A stretch of 64,000 nucleotides of DNA from Enterovibrio gelatinilyticus. GTDB lineage: Bacteria > Pseudomonadota > Gammaproteobacteria > Enterobacterales > Vibrionaceae. Below, one piece after another: positions 47,252-56,973 of the stretch. Every line of letters starts with the position of its first letter. Within the stretch, counting starts at the first letter, position 1. Location of the stretch: the NCBI RefSeq assembly GCF_028683095.1, contig NZ_JAJUBC010000002.1, forward strand, positions 1-64,000. The letters are read 5' to 3'. The translations under genes and the position numbers were made by a program. The notes under the pieces were generated by a model that worked only from the letters and a program-made list of their open reading frames with translations, was not told the DNA's origin and did not search any database.

Positions 47252-48178
47252 TTACCGTTTCGGTAGATACCTTAACGGATTCACCGATTTTCCTTTGTAG
47301 CGAATTTCAAAATGCAACCGGACACTGTTCGTGCCAGAACTACCCATCGAGGCTATTTTTTGCCCCTTTTTGATGCTCTGGCGCTCCGAAACAAAGATGC
47401 GGTCATTGTGTGCATAAGCGCTCAAGTAATCATCGTTATGCTTAATGATGATTAGATTCCCATATCCGCGCAGCGCATTGCCCGCATATACCACCTTACC
47501 GTCAGCAGCAGCACTTATGCTTTGCCCACGTTTACCTGCAATATCAACCCCTTTATTTCCAAGCTCTGAACTTGAAAAACCAGAGACGACTCTTCCGCTC
47601 ACTGGCCAACGCCAGCTTATCGCTTTCGATTTATTTGCAGATTTATCAATAGATGGTTTGTTTTTTGTTACAGGCTGACTGTACTCCTTCACTTTTTGCT
47701 GTTCAACATTTTTCTTATTCTGCGAAGAAGATTCCGACTTCTTTTGCGAAGCGTTTTTTTGATTATCTTTGTTCGCTTTAGCAGATGATCCTGTATTGGT
47801 TTTTGGCTTCTGAGCAATCACGACTGGCGCAGTTGCAACGGCTGCAGGAGCGACAACAACAGGCACCACTGGAACATCGCCTTTTTTACCATACGCAGGA
47901 GGCACGTACTTTTTCTGCCAAAGATTTAGTCGTTGTCCGGGGAAAATTGTGTAGGGCGCGGAGAGCTTATTAGCGCTAATTATTTCTTTTACATCACGGT
48001 CGGTGACATACGCGATATAATACAAGGTATCGCCCTTCTGAACCTCGTAATAGCTGCCTCTATAGCTGCCTCGTTCGATGCCATTATAGTCAGGGCCAAC
48101 GCTTGAAACAGGCGCAGGGCTGGAAACGGAGCATGCGGACAGAAATCCCAATACAGAAAGAAAAACCAGTATTTTCAA
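47252..48178 (-). CDS. nlpD: Murein hydrolase activator NlpD (LysM and LytM domains)
   Basis: Outer-membrane lipoprotein that activates the amidase AmiC during septum splitting. It has a lipoprotein signal with lipobox LSAC, a LysM domain ([19 protein letters not shown]), a long Lys/Ser/Asn-rich linker and a C-terminal M23/LytM domain (about 200-308). This domain ends [20 protein letters not shown], the degenerate form without a full zinc site. I prefer a TTG start at 48178, giving [16 protein letters not shown] behind GGAAGGGG. A GTG at 48199 would place MEGVSIQ before the signal. It follows pcm and precedes rpoS. Confidence 0.94.
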   Translation of the reverse strand: MKILVFLSVLGFLSACSVSSPAPVSSVGPDYNGIERGSYRGSYYEVQKGDTLYYIAYVTDRDVKEIISANKLSAPYTIFPGQRLNLWQKKYVPPAYGKKGDVPVVPVVVAPAAVATAPVVIAQKPKTNTGSSAKANKDNQKNASQKKSESSSQNKKNVEQQKVKEYSQPVTKNKPSIDKSANKSKAISWRWPVSGRVVSGFSSSELGNKGVDIAGKRGQSISAAADGKVVYAGNALRGYGNLIIIKHNDDYLSAYAHNDRIFVSERQSIKKGQKIASMGSSGTNSVRLHFEIRYKGKSVNPLRYLPKR

Positions 48179-48209
48179 CTGAATTGAAACCCCTTCCACT
48201 AATTCTTAC

Positions 48210-48839
48210 CTATGCCAAATCACCAGCAACCAATGGGACAAAACGTACCGCTTCAATTGCTGTTGTTTCAAAATCATCACCCTTTCGAGTGACTTTATAT
48301 AAAACCTGATCGGTCTCTCCGACAGGTACAATAAGGGATCCGCCCTCTGCGAGCTGCTCACAAAGCGCCATTGGCATACTGGAAGCTGCGGCGGTTACTA
48401 TGATGGCATCAAAAGGGCCTTTACTTGCCCAACCTTCCCATCCATCTCCATGTTTTGTGGATATATTATAAAGCTCTAGCTGTTTAAAACGGCGCTTTGC
48501 GACCATTTGAAGCTGCTTAATTCGCTCCACGGAGTAAGCATGCTCAACCAGTTGCGCTAGCACACATGTCTGAAAGCCCGAGCCCGTGCCGACTTCTAAC
48601 ACTCGACTGTCATAACGAAGCGAGAGAAGTTCGGTCATCTTTGCCACGATATAAGGTTGAGAGATCGTCTGACCAAAACCAATAGGCAAAGCGTTATTAT
48701 CATAGGCTTGATGTGCCATCGCTTCTGAAACAAAGAGATGTCGCGGCAAACGTTCAATGGCGCTAAGTACGCGTTCGTCCGAAATCCCTTGCTGCCGAAG
48801 TTGTTGAATAAGTGAATGCGAGTAATTCACCAATGTCAC
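48210..48839 (-). CDS. pcm: Protein-L-isoaspartate O-methyltransferase
   Basis: Repairs isoaspartyl damage in aged proteins by S-adenosylmethionine-dependent methylation. The 209-residue sequence has the methyltransferase motif [12 protein letters not shown] near 80, the family motif [14 protein letters not shown], and the late motif [10 protein letters not shown]. It lies three bases after surE and just before nlpD, the usual surE-pcm-nlpD-rpoS series. Confidence 0.97.
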   Translation of the reverse strand: MTLVNYSHSLIQQLRQQGISDERVLSAIERLPRHLFVSEAMAHQAYDNNALPIGFGQTISQPYIVAKMTELLSLRYDSRVLEVGTGSGFQTCVLAQLVEHAYSVERIKQLQMVAKRRFKQLELYNISTKHGDGWEGWASKGPFDAIIVTAAASSMPMALCEQLAEGGSLIVPVGETDQVLYKVTRKGDDFETTAIEAVRFVPLVAGDLA

Positions 48840-48842
48840 CTT

Positions 48843-49592
48843 TTATTGTTCCGTTGCGTATGTTGCCCAATGAGACAAAGTCTCTAACGTGTCATGCGCT
48901 GTTAAATCGACCTGCAAAGGTGTCAAAGAGACACAATTGTTTTCAATAGCATGAAAATCCGTTCCCGGCCCAGCGTCTTGTTTCGCGCCAGGAGGACCAA
49001 TCCAATAAATTGGCTGTCCTCTCGGATCGGTTTGTTCAATCATATCTTCCGCTCGATGACGGGCACCAAGGCGAGTCACCTGCCAACCCTTTAAAGACTC
49101 CAGAGGGCAGTCAGGTACGTTGATATTCAAAATCCGATTGCGTGGCAACGGCTTGTTTTGATCAAGAAGCACCGCTTTTTTTACCACCTGCGCGGCGGTA
49201 TGAAAATGCGTTGACCCACAAAGAGAGACCGCTATCGCAGGTACACCGAGGAAAAAGCCTTCTGTGGCAGCAGCGACAGTGCCTGAATAGAGTACATCAT
49301 CGCCCAAGTTAGCACCGTGATTGATACCGGCGATAACGAAATCCACTTTCTCTTTAACAAGAGAATTTAACGCTATATGAACGCTATCCGTTGGTGTGCC
49401 TTGAACGGCATAACGGCGCTCACCAACCTCACGAATACGCAATGGGTTTTCAAGTGTTAGTGAATTTGATGCACCAGAGCGATTTCGGTCTGGCGCAACC
49501 ACGGTGACAGTCGCTATCTCTGATAGCGCATCAGCCAGCACATTGATGCCTTCAGCAAACACGCCATCGTCGTTACTGATCAATATGTGCAT
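48843..49592 (-). CDS. surE: 5'/3'-nucleotidase SurE
   Basis: Stationary-phase survival nucleotidase that dephosphorylates nucleoside monophosphates and short polyphosphate. The ATG at [11 protein letters not shown] (249 residues) is chosen because GGAGAACTTG precedes it. Metal ligands Asp8, Asp9, the Ser in SGASNSLT and the Asn in AGINHGAN are seen. The first 20 bases overlap the end of truD, so translation is coupled. Confidence 0.97.
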   Translation of the reverse strand: MHILISNDDGVFAEGINVLADALSEIATVTVVAPDRNRSGASNSLTLENPLRIREVGERRYAVQGTPTDSVHIALNSLVKEKVDFVIAGINHGANLGDDVLYSGTVAAATEGFFLGVPAIAVSLCGSTHFHTAAQVVKKAVLLDQNKPLPRNRILNINVPDCPLESLKGWQVTRLGARHRAEDMIEQTDPRGQPIYWIGPPGAKQDAGPGTDFHAIENNCVSLTPLQVDLTAHDTLETLSHWATYATEQ

Positions 49593-50631
49593 CAAGTTCT
49601 CCATTGGTTGTATCGTCGATGAGTTCGCGCATGACTGCAGTAGCAAAGCTTCCTGCCGGCAACGAGAAAGATACCGTTAATGTATCGTCCTCACGCGTCC
49701 AATCCATCTCTTGCGGGTAAAGCATGAATGCACGGCGATCATGACGCATACGATTACTGCGGATCACCGCGAGTAAATCTGGCTCTTGATTAATAATATT
49801 CTGTTCGAACTTACGCGCATCAGCCTCGGTTGGCAGAGCATTATCACCGGTCATTGGGCCCGAAATTTGCCATGTACCTTTGCTCAACCACTCTGTGGCT
49901 TTTTCCGTATCTAGCACAAGCTTCAACTGCTCAGTGCTATCAATCAGCATGTCACCGCGCATTGGGGTTTGTACCATGTCAGATTCAATACGAGCGGACA
50001 GCACTTGGTTGAACAAATACGAACGTGCGGCTGATAAATAGAAGCTTCGTTTACTCTTATCACGCACTTGAAACTTGTTTTGTCCCCACTCACGTGCTGA
50101 GACCACGTTATTCCCGTTACGACCGAATCGCTGGCTGCCAAAATAGTTTGGTACACCTTGGTCGCGAATGTTGGCGAGACGCGCTTCTATCGCATCATCA
50201 CTATTAAAATCTGTGATCACTAACGAGAAGCGGTTACCAATCAAATCGCCAGGACGCAGCTTTTTATCATGACGCGTGGTCTCCAAAATCGCATCAATGC
50301 CTTCGTGAGTTTCAACGAATTCAGTCAAATCAGGATCGGGTTGACCCGGTAGATGCACACTAAACCACTGCTCAGTCACAGCATGGCGATCTTTAAGTCC
50401 CGCCCAGCTCACATCACGTGATTTCACGCCACAAGCTTTTGCTAGCTCGTTGACGACATATTTGGTGTTTTCACCGATTTTACGGATACGAACAAGAAAA
50501 TGTTCACCGTGACCGATGGGGGTAAAATCGAGGGTTTCGCTAACGAAAAAATGCTCAGGTTTTGCCTTGAGGCAACCTGTCGCGGTTGGTTTACCATGCA
50601 GGTAAGCCAACGAAGTCATTACATCACTCAT
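49573..50631 (-). CDS. truD: tRNA pseudouridine(13) synthase TruD
   Basis: Makes pseudouridine 13 in tRNA-Glu. The catalytic Asp81 lies in [12 protein letters not shown], and the TruD-specific insertion and [12 protein letters not shown] motif are present, 352 residues in total. The ATG at [11 protein letters not shown] uses AAGGAATC as ribosome site and overlaps the ispF end by eight bases. An upstream in-frame start would lie deep in ispF and is rejected. Confidence 0.96.
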   Translation of the reverse strand: MSDVMTSLAYLHGKPTATGCLKAKPEHFFVSETLDFTPIGHGEHFLVRIRKIGENTKYVVNELAKACGVKSRDVSWAGLKDRHAVTEQWFSVHLPGQPDPDLTEFVETHEGIDAILETTRHDKKLRPGDLIGNRFSLVITDFNSDDAIEARLANIRDQGVPNYFGSQRFGRNGNNVVSAREWGQNKFQVRDKSKRSFYLSAARSYLFNQVLSARIESDMVQTPMRGDMLIDSTEQLKLVLDTEKATEWLSKGTWQISGPMTGDNALPTEADARKFEQNIINQEPDLLAVIRSNRMRHDRRAFMLYPQEMDWTREDDTLTVSFSLPAGSFATAVMRELIDDTTNGELDAHIDQ

Positions 50632-51109
50632 GAGATTCCTTACGGATAATAACGACCGCCTCGCAGGCAATTCCTTCTTTACGTCCGGTAAAGCCGAGTC
50701 GCTCGGTGGTCGTTGCTTTCACATTAATATTCGTGATATCCGTTTCAAGATCGTCAGCAATCGCTGCACACATGACATCAATATACGGTGCCATTTTCGG
50801 TGCTTGCGCCATGATGGTCACATCAAGGTTGCCAATAACATATCCTTTTGCTTTTACTTTTGCATAAACGTCACGCAGTAAGAATCGGCTATCGGCCCCT
50901 TCCCACTCGGCATCGGTATCAGGGAAGTGACGCCCAATATCACCAGCGGCAATTGCGCCCAGCAGCGCATCACAAACTGCATGAAGGGCAACATCACCAT
51001 CAGAGTGTGCAATTAAGCCTTGCTCATAAGGCACTGCGACGCCACCAATAATGACTGGGCCTTCTCCGCCAAATTTGTGTACGTCAAAACCGTGTCCAAT
51101 GCGCATCAT
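50624..51109 (-). CDS. ispF: 2-C-methyl-D-erythritol 2,4-cyclodiphosphate synthase
   Basis: Fifth step of the non-mevalonate isoprenoid route, releasing CMP to form the cyclic diphosphate. The 161-residue trimeric enzyme shows the zinc motif GHGFDVHKF (Asp9, His11) and [13 protein letters not shown] with the third ligand His, plus the late [13 protein letters not shown]. It follows ispD after 18 bases and overlaps truD. The order ftsB-ispD-ispF-truD-surE is standard. Confidence 0.98.
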   Translation of the reverse strand: MMRIGHGFDVHKFGGEGPVIIGGVAVPYEQGLIAHSDGDVALHAVCDALLGAIAAGDIGRHFPDTDAEWEGADSRFLLRDVYAKVKAKGYVIGNLDVTIMAQAPKMAPYIDVMCAAIADDLETDITNINVKATTTERLGFTGRKEGIACEAVVIIRKESHE

Positions 51110-51127
51110 AATCTGTCCTCTTTGTGT

Positions 51128-51862
51128 CTATCCCAGCGAGTTACGTTGCGTTAAGAAAAACGCCGCTAACGCTAAATCTTCAGGCTGAGTGACTTTAATA
51201 TTGTCTGCATGTCCCGCGACGAGCTTAGGCTTTCCACCTGCAAACTCAATCGCAGATGCTTCGTCAGTAACGGCTAAGGATTGTTCAAGCGCCTTTTCCA
51301 ATGCCGTCAATAATGTTGCTCGCTGAAACATTTGCGGAGTCAGTGCATGCCATAGTTGCTCCCGAGAAACCGTATGGTCGACATCACCTAGCGCGTTACT
51401 CCGCTTCATGGTGTCTCGCACTGGTGAGGCCAGCAACGCACCGTCCTCGTGAGATGTTGCAGCTTCAATTAAGGCATCAATGTCTTGATGTCGTACACAC
51501 GGTCTAGCCGCATCATGCACCATGACCCACTCTGCTTGCGTCGCATGCAACCCCGCCAGCACTGAATCTGCACGCTCAGTGCCACCCGTGGTCACGGTCA
51601 CTCGTGCATCATTCGCGAGTGACGTCGTGTGAAAGTACTCATCTTCTGCACCAATCGCTACCACCACCCGTGACACACTTGGGTGCGCGAGAAGCACGTA
51701 AACAGTGTGCTCTAGCAGGGTTTTATCTTGAATAGTTAGGTATTGCTTGGGACAGGCTGCGCCCATACGTTTTCCAACACCCGCTGCTGGCACGATAGCT
51801 ACAACGTCGGAAACGACGGAGCGAGGCGAGCATTGGTGTTCATTACTTGCCGGGGTAGTCAT
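51128..51862 (-). CDS. ispD: 2-C-methyl-D-erythritol 4-phosphate cytidylyltransferase
   Basis: Transfers CMP from CTP to methylerythritol phosphate, step three of isoprenoid synthesis. The 244 residues include the nucleotide motif VPAAGVGKRMG, PKQYLTI, VHDAARPC and the late EFAGGKPKLVAGHADNIKVTQPEDL. A short divergent N-terminus of about 18 residues precedes the first strand. It lies 30 bases after ftsB. Confidence 0.98.
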   Translation of the reverse strand: MTTPASNEHQCSPRSVVSDVVAIVPAAGVGKRMGAACPKQYLTIQDKTLLEHTVYVLLAHPSVSRVVVAIGAEDEYFHTTSLANDARVTVTTGGTERADSVLAGLHATQAEWVMVHDAARPCVRHQDIDALIEAATSHEDGALLASPVRDTMKRSNALGDVDHTVSREQLWHALTPQMFQRATLLTALEKALEQSLAVTDEASAIEFAGGKPKLVAGHADNIKVTQPEDLALAAFFLTQRNSLG

Positions 51863-51892
51863 GATTCTCTTCGTTCTATAATGGGGAGAGGG

Positions 51893-52165
51893 CTAATCGT
51901 TAACGATGCGGAAGAAGGTTTCTCCCGGCTTGATCATTCCCAGTTCATTGCGTGCACGTTCTTCTATGGCTTCTTGTCCACGCTTGAGATCCGCAATCTC
52001 TGCGAACATTTGCTGATTACGCTGATGCAGTTTGTCATTGGCTTGCGCAGTCGATTCTGCGACAGCACTGACGCTAAGGTAATCGTCAATCCCGTTTTTG
52101 CCCCACCAAAGGTGATATTGGAGCCAGCCGAACAAAACGATCAGCATCACTGTCAGCATTCGCAT
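51893..52165 (-). CDS. ftsB: Cell division protein FtsB
   Basis: Small bitopic inner membrane protein that joins FtsL and FtsQ at the divisome. The 90 residues comprise one membrane helix at the N-terminus ([20 protein letters not shown]), the conserved GKNGIDDYL start of the periplasmic part and a coiled coil (about 30-70). The ATG at MRMLTVMLI has a strong GGAGGAAA site. An upstream start would add 20 unrelated residues. It is first in the ispD-ispF-truD-surE series. Confidence 0.96.
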   Translation of the reverse strand: MRMLTVMLIVLFGWLQYHLWWGKNGIDDYLSVSAVAESTAQANDKLHQRNQQMFAEIADLKRGQEAIEERARNELGMIKPGETFFRIVND

Positions 52166-52316
52166 CGCGTTTCCTCCGCCCCTACACGAGCTTATTCGAC
52201 ATGGCTTAACCACACCATTTCGCACGGTAACCGAGTAATCTCAAGAACATAATAAAGAATAGTAATATTCCCACATTCGTCATTGCCACACCAGACATGG
52301 CAACGACAAACGTGTG

Positions 52317-52325
52317 ATTATATCA
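52317..52325 (-). promoter_or_regulatory. Extended -10 promoter upstream of ftsB
   Basis: TGATATAAT on the minus strand is a perfect extended -10 (TGn-TATAAT) about 150 bases before the ftsB start. No good -35 is seen, as is common for this promoter type. Confidence 0.5.
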
Positions 52326-52361
52326 GACAAACCCTTGCCGCTTCGCGAAAGAGAATTGAGA

Positions 52362-52868
52362 TCACTGAGCGATAGTCTCTCTGAGTATATGGATAGGGTT
52401 GGCTAAAGCAGAAAGTAAAACAGGTAAATCTTTCGCAGAAAATGCGAAGGTATAATTGGGAGGACCTGGGGTATACATCAAAGATTCAAACCCAAACAGT
52501 GCTTCATCAATCAACAAAGGGATAGACGTGGGTATCCCAAAAGGGCAAACCGCTCCAGGCACACAGCCGATCTCGCGGATCATTTCGTCATCTGACGCAA
52601 TAGAGGACCGCTTCCCGACGGCTGCTTTAATTTTCTTGCTGTCGAGCCGCGCTTCTTTATGCGTTAACAATAGAGCGTGTTCACCGGATTTAAACTTAAG
52701 AAACAAACTCTTGGTGGGTGTTGCTGTCCAACCAAGGCGCTTTCCAACCTCCTCGTCTGTCGTAAAATCCAATATCGGTTCATGTTGCCACTGCTGATAA
52801 GCGACACCACAGCCCTCAAACAAAGAGATATTTCGCTGAAGAATGTCATTAAGCGTTTCTTGGTTCAT
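52362..52868 (-). CDS. YbaK/ProX-type aminoacyl-tRNA deacylase domain protein
   Basis: A 168-residue stand-alone editing-domain protein of the YbaK/INS superfamily, which hydrolyses wrongly charged tRNAs such as Ala- or Cys-tRNA-Pro. The features are TKSLFLKFKSGEHALLLTH, DSKKIKAAVGKRS and the late GCVPGAVCPFGI, the conserved substrate-pocket stretch of these proteins. Its exact specificity cannot be told. The gene starts three bases after the argO stop, so it shares a transcript with the exporter. Confidence 0.85.
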   Translation of the reverse strand: MNQETLNDILQRNISLFEGCGVAYQQWQHEPILDFTTDEEVGKRLGWTATPTKSLFLKFKSGEHALLLTHKEARLDSKKIKAAVGKRSSIASDDEMIREIGCVPGAVCPFGIPTSIPLLIDEALFGFESLMYTPGPPNYTFAFSAKDLPVLLSALANPIHILRETIAQ

Positions 52869-52871
52869 CCC

Positions 52872-53501
52872 TTACAACCCCGCTAACCATTTTTGCATCA
52901 GTAAAAACGCCACATAGAGCATCATCAGTGCCACTAAAACATCAATCGCCTGACGCACTCGAGGACGAGACAATACAGGCGACATTTTCGCCGCCCCTAA
53001 AGAGATACCATAAAACCAAACAAAAGACGCGAGGACAGTACCAATGGCAAATGCAATACGTTGGGAGGGTTCAAATTGACCACCAATCGATCCCAATACC
53101 ACGACAGTATCTAGGTACACATGCGGGTTTAATACCGTGACTGCCAGAGCGCCAAGCACAACAGCAAACACGCCTTTCCGGCTTACCTTGTCTCCCTCGG
53201 GTAAGTCGTCTTTTTCACCTTGCCAAGCACGATACAAAGATTGCACCGCATAAGTCACCAAGAAGGCGACGCCTCCTATTGTCACCACATTGAGCAATAT
53301 CTCGTTGCTTGCCAGCATGGCGCCGCCACCAAAGATCCCCATTGCGATCAATATGGCATCACAGAGAAAACAAATTGTCGCTGTCGCTACATGGTGGTGA
53401 CGACGTATTCCCTGATTGAGCACATACGCGTTTTGTGCACCAATCGGAATGATCATACTCAGCCCGAGGCCAAACCCTTGGAAAATAATTACACTGCTCA
53501 T
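52872..53501 (-). CDS. argO: Arginine/amino-acid exporter ArgO (LysE family)
   Basis: A 209-residue inner membrane exporter with about six hydrophobic segments and the LysE-family start FQGFGLGLSMIIPIGAQNAYVLNQG, plus the central TVLNPHVYLDT. In E. coli it exports arginine and canavanine. The ATG at MSSVIIFQG is used, since an upstream start adds 13 unrelated residues. It diverges from argP, its known LysR-type activator, across 128 bases. The deacylase gene follows. Confidence 0.92.
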   Translation of the reverse strand: MSSVIIFQGFGLGLSMIIPIGAQNAYVLNQGIRRHHHVATATICFLCDAILIAMGIFGGGAMLASNEILLNVVTIGGVAFLVTYAVQSLYRAWQGEKDDLPEGDKVSRKGVFAVVLGALAVTVLNPHVYLDTVVVLGSIGGQFEPSQRIAFAIGTVLASFVWFYGISLGAAKMSPVLSRPRVRQAIDVLVALMMLYVAFLLMQKWLAGL

Positions 53502-53629
53502 GGCTCGACATCCTCTGACTTCGGCGTTGATGGAAGCCACACGATAAGGGCGGCATAGATGTAAGTAAAACTAATAAAATTGATGCTACATTAGAGGGGC
53601 TAATACCGTGTTTAATAAAGGACAGATGA

Positions 53630-54526
53630 ATGAAAGGACTCGATTATCGTTGGGTTGCAGCCCTCGATGCTGTGATCGCCAATGGCAGTTTTGAAAAGGC
53701 TGCGGATACGCTTTTCATCACCCAGTCAGCGGTATCCCAGCGCATCAAGCAACTCGAAAAACTGGTGGCTCAACCAGTTTTGATACGAGAAAATCCGCCA
53801 CAACCAACCGCGATTGGAAGAAAATTACTAGGGCTTCATCAGCGTGTTCAACTCTTAGAGCAAGAATTAATTCCCGAGCTGATGCCTGATGGGCAATCTA
53901 GCGCTGTGACCGTGCCTATTGCTACCAATGCTGACAGCCTCGCAACCTGGCTACTCCCTGCCCTGACACCGCTCATGCAAGCACAAGCCCTTGAGCTGAG
54001 CCTGATCGTAGACGATGAAGTTCGTAGCCTTAATCGAATTCGATCGGGTGAGGCAGTGGTTGCCATCAGCACAGAAGCTCATCCATTACATGGCTGCGTT
54101 GCCCAATATCTCGGTGAAATGAAATACTTGTGCGTATCCACGCCAGATTTCAAAGATCGATTTTTCCCAAATGGCATGAATGCCGAAGCTGTCAGCAAAG
54201 CCCCCGCCGTCGTATTCGACCGTCTTGATGACATGCACACGTTATTCGTGTCTGAGCGCTTCAATTTGCCCACGGTCGGGTGGCGCAGTCACATGGTTCG
54301 TTCGTCTGAAGCCTTTGTGAACATGGCGAAACTCGGGGTCGCCTATTGCCTTATACCCAAACTGCAAATTGAGCGAGAGCTTGCAAGTGGGGAGTTGATT
54401 GACCTTTGTCCTGATGATGGTGTTTCCCGTCACCTTTACTGGCACCACTTTGCTACCGAGAGCGGCGTACTGGCACAAATGACGAATGCATGCTTAAGTT
54501 ATGCTCGACGTGTATTACCTCAATAA
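53630..54526 (+). CDS. argP: LysR-family regulator ArgP (IciA)
   Basis: A 298-residue LysR-type regulator with an N-terminal winged helix (RWVAALDAVIANGSFEKAADTLFITQSAVSQRIKQLE) and an effector domain. In E. coli ArgP activates argO with arginine and represses with lysine. The divergent argO supports the same function here. The region between the two starts should hold its binding site, but I cannot point to an exact operator. The ATG at MKGLDYRW has only a modest ribosome site (AAAGGACAG). Confidence 0.93.
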   Translation: MKGLDYRWVAALDAVIANGSFEKAADTLFITQSAVSQRIKQLEKLVAQPVLIRENPPQPTAIGRKLLGLHQRVQLLEQELIPELMPDGQSSAVTVPIATNADSLATWLLPALTPLMQAQALELSLIVDDEVRSLNRIRSGEAVVAISTEAHPLHGCVAQYLGEMKYLCVSTPDFKDRFFPNGMNAEAVSKAPAVVFDRLDDMHTLFVSERFNLPTVGWRSHMVRSSEAFVNMAKLGVAYCLIPKLQIERELASGELIDLCPDDGVSRHLYWHHFATESGVLAQMTNACLSYARRVLPQ

Positions 54527-54640
54527 CTATCCACACAGCCAGAGAAGGTTTGGGTATTTCGTATTTTCTCAACGTCAGGGATAATCGAGAAAGACTTGCG
54601 GTCAAACCGTGTTGAAACTGACAATAATGGAAACTCTCCT

Positions 54641-55339
54641 ATGAAAAAGCACCTCATTGCGACTTTGCTCGGTGCGGCAGTAACGCTGTCGCCTTTCTCC
54701 GCCATCGCGTCACCTGATTTTCCACATTTACAAACCGTGGGCGTGGGTGAAGTGGTTGCCACTCCAGATATGGCAAGCATTGACGTTGCCGTGTCTATCA
54801 ACCGCACATCAGCACAAGCCGCTAAAAAAGCCTCAGACAATGCTATCGCCGCTCTCGTGGAGCGCCTACAGAAGATGGGGGTTGAAGATAAAGATATCGA
54901 CAGCGCAAACTTGTCGCTACAACCACAATACAGCTATCCCAAGAACAGTGAGCCGAAGCTAACGGGCTATCGCGCAACTCGCTCAGTCACAGTCACTGTG
55001 AAAGACCTCGAAAACCTGAACCGTGTATTAGACGGTGCATTAGCAGACGGAATTAACCGCGTAAATGGCATTGCATTTTCTTCCAGCAAAGAAGCGGAAC
55101 TAAAAGAAAAAGCTCGCATGGCCGCGATTGCCGACGCCCAAGCGAAAGCAAAATCATTAGCCAAAGGCTTTGGTGAAACATTGGCGGGTGTTTGGGAGAT
55201 CCGCTATGTTGACCAATCTCCTATTCGCCCCGTTATGATGCGTATGGCTGAGGCGACAGCTGACGTAAACGCGACTTACAAAGACGCTGAAATCACCATT
55301 CGAGATCGTGTCGACGTTGTCTATGCACTAGGGGAATAA
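54641..55339 (+). CDS. SIMPL-domain periplasmic protein (YggE-like)
   Basis: A 232-residue exported protein of the SIMPL/DUF541 family. E. coli YggE lowers oxidative stress, and the mechanism is unknown. The ATG at MKKHLIATLLGAAVTLSPFSAIA starts a clear signal peptide of about 23 residues, cleaved near AIAS. The mature domain begins with QTVGVGEVVATPDMA and contains the family motif GYRATRSVTVTV. It lies 114 bases after argP on the same strand, as yggE lies near argO in E. coli, and converges on serA. Confidence 0.9.
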   Translation: MKKHLIATLLGAAVTLSPFSAIASPDFPHLQTVGVGEVVATPDMASIDVAVSINRTSAQAAKKASDNAIAALVERLQKMGVEDKDIDSANLSLQPQYSYPKNSEPKLTGYRATRSVTVTVKDLENLNRVLDGALADGINRVNGIAFSSSKEAELKEKARMAAIADAQAKAKSLAKGFGETLAGVWEIRYVDQSPIRPVMMRMAEATADVNATYKDAEITIRDRVDVVYALGE

Positions 55340-55367
55340 CCGCTGCATCGCCAAACGGCAGACAAAA

Positions 55368-55393
55368 AATAAGGCCGCTAATGCGGCCTTATT
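55368..55393. terminator. Bidirectional terminator between the yggE-like gene and serA
   Basis: AATAAGGCCGC and GCGGCCTTATT flank a TAAT loop between the converging genes. Confidence 0.85.
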
Positions 55394-55439
55394 AATGGGC
55401 GGAAGACGGTTTGAGGGGGAGCAAACACGTCAACCCAAA

Positions 55440-56669
55440 TTAGTGAAGAATACGCGCACGCAAAGTGCCATCGATCGCTTTTAGCTTCTCAAGGGCTTTT
55501 TCTGAATGCTCGGTTTCAACATCAATCACCACATAACCAAACTCGGCATTGGTTTGCAGGTACTGAGCAGCAATGTTAATGCCTTCTTCAGCGAAGATGG
55601 TGTTGATCTTGGTCAGGATGCCCGGCTTATTCTGGTGAATGTGCAGCAAACGTGATGTTTCGCTATGCTCCGGCAGAGACACTTCTGGGAAGTTCACACA
55701 TGACAATGTCGAACCATTGTCAGAGTATTTCACCATTTTGCCCGCGACTTCGATACCAATGTTTTCTTGTGCTTCTTGCGTAGAGCCACCAATATGCGGC
55801 GTCAGAATCACGTTATCGAATGCTTGCAACGGCGACGTGAATGGGTCGCTGTTCGTTTTTGGTTCAGTTGGGAATACGTCAATCGCAGCGCCACCAATGT
55901 GACCGCTTTCCAGAGCGCCACACAGCGCGTCGATATCAACAACAGTGCCACGAGCAGCGTTAATAAATACCGCGCCAGGCTTCATACGAGCAAACTCTTC
56001 GCTGCCCATCATATCTTGGGTTGATGCTGTTTCTGGTACATGCAAGGTAATCACGTCACTCTTGTTTAGCAGCTCTGACATCGAGGCTACTTGCTGCGCA
56101 TTACCAAGAGATAGTTTGTTTTCAATATCATAGAAGAAAACACGCATACCCAGGTTTTCCGCAAGAATACCGAGCTGCGTACCAATGTGACCGTAACCGA
56201 TAATACCAAGGTTTTTTCCGCGCGCTTCAAAAGAACGATCCGCAGATTTCATCCACTCGCCACGGTGCGCCAAGGCATTCTTTGCAGGAATACCACGAAG
56301 AAGGAGAAGTATTTCACCAAGAACCAATTCTGCAACGCTACGAGTATTTGAGAAAGGTGCGTTGAAAACAGGGATACCACGCTTTGCAGCGGCAGACAGG
56401 TTTACTTGGTTAGTACCAATGCAGAAACAGCCAACAGCAATCAATTTCTTCGCTTTTTCAAAGACCTTTTCGGTCAATTGAGTACGAGAGCGGATACCAA
56501 CAATGTGAGCATCAGCGATCGCTGCTTCGAGCTCTTCGCCAGCCAATGACCCTTTGTGATACTCAATGTTGGTATAGCCTGAGCTTTGCAGCACTTCTAA
56601 TGCGGTAGGGTGGACGCCTTCAAGAAGAAGGATTTTTATTTTGTCTTTATCAAGCGACACTTTAGCCAT
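55440..56669 (-). CDS. serA: D-3-phosphoglycerate dehydrogenase
   Basis: First step of serine synthesis, oxidising 3-phosphoglycerate with NAD+. The 409 residues match E. coli (410). The nucleotide-binding domain has GIIGYGHIGTQLG, the catalytic residues include Arg in NAARGTVV, Glu in FPTEP and His in TPHIGGST, and a C-terminal ACT domain (about 338-409) binds serine for feedback inhibition. It lies upstream of the terminator shared with the yggE-like gene. An 18-bp inverted repeat is seen in its promoter region. Confidence 0.98.
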   Translation of the reverse strand: MAKVSLDKDKIKILLLEGVHPTALEVLQSSGYTNIEYHKGSLAGEELEAAIADAHIVGIRSRTQLTEKVFEKAKKLIAVGCFCIGTNQVNLSAAAKRGIPVFNAPFSNTRSVAELVLGEILLLLRGIPAKNALAHRGEWMKSADRSFEARGKNLGIIGYGHIGTQLGILAENLGMRVFFYDIENKLSLGNAQQVASMSELLNKSDVITLHVPETASTQDMMGSEEFARMKPGAVFINAARGTVVDIDALCGALESGHIGGAAIDVFPTEPKTNSDPFTSPLQAFDNVILTPHIGGSTQEAQENIGIEVAGKMVKYSDNGSTLSCVNFPEVSLPEHSETSRLLHIHQNKPGILTKINTIFAEEGINIAAQYLQTNAEFGYVVIDVETEHSEKALEKLKAIDGTLRARILH

Positions 56670-56763
56670 GTGGTTATCATCCTTAAAAACAAACCAGAAT
56701 TACAAAAATTGGTTTTGCCATCCGAGTGGCTGAGGGCCTCGATCTAACCAAGGGAAAATTGAA

Positions 56764-56781
56764 CACTTTCCAACCAAAGTG
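56764..56781. promoter_or_regulatory. Inverted repeat in the serA promoter region
   Basis: CACTTT and AAAGTG are exact complements around a six-base spacer, about 95-112 bases before the serA start codon. It could be an operator, but the protein is unknown. Confidence 0.35.
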
Positions 56782-56859
56782 GTCATGAACGCCTCACAAT
56801 TAGTGACTAAGGTAACAAAAAGTTGTTCGAAAGGGTAAGAATATTACGTTATAAAAGCG

Positions 56860-56887
56860 AAAAAAAACGGTGCCCAAAGAGCACCGC
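56860..56887 (-). terminator. Terminator of rpiA
   Basis: CGGTGC (56868-56873) and GCACCG (56881-56886) form the stem, and seven Ts follow on the minus strand. It lies about 90 bases after the rpiA stop. Confidence 0.75.
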
Positions 56888-56973
56888 TAACTTATTGAGT
56901 TCCTTGAACGCAAACGTTTGGCTTTCGTGTCAAAAAAATGCGGAAAGCTAAGGGTTTGCTCGTCAAAGAGAAT

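Larger units (their letters stand above)
56670..56973. other. Intergenic region between rpiA and serA
   Basis: 304 bases. From the serA side it holds the ribosome site AAGGATG, a promoter zone with the inverted repeat CACTTT-N6-AAAGTG (56764-56781), and the rpiA terminator (56860-56887). Nothing coding is seen. Confidence 0.6.
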
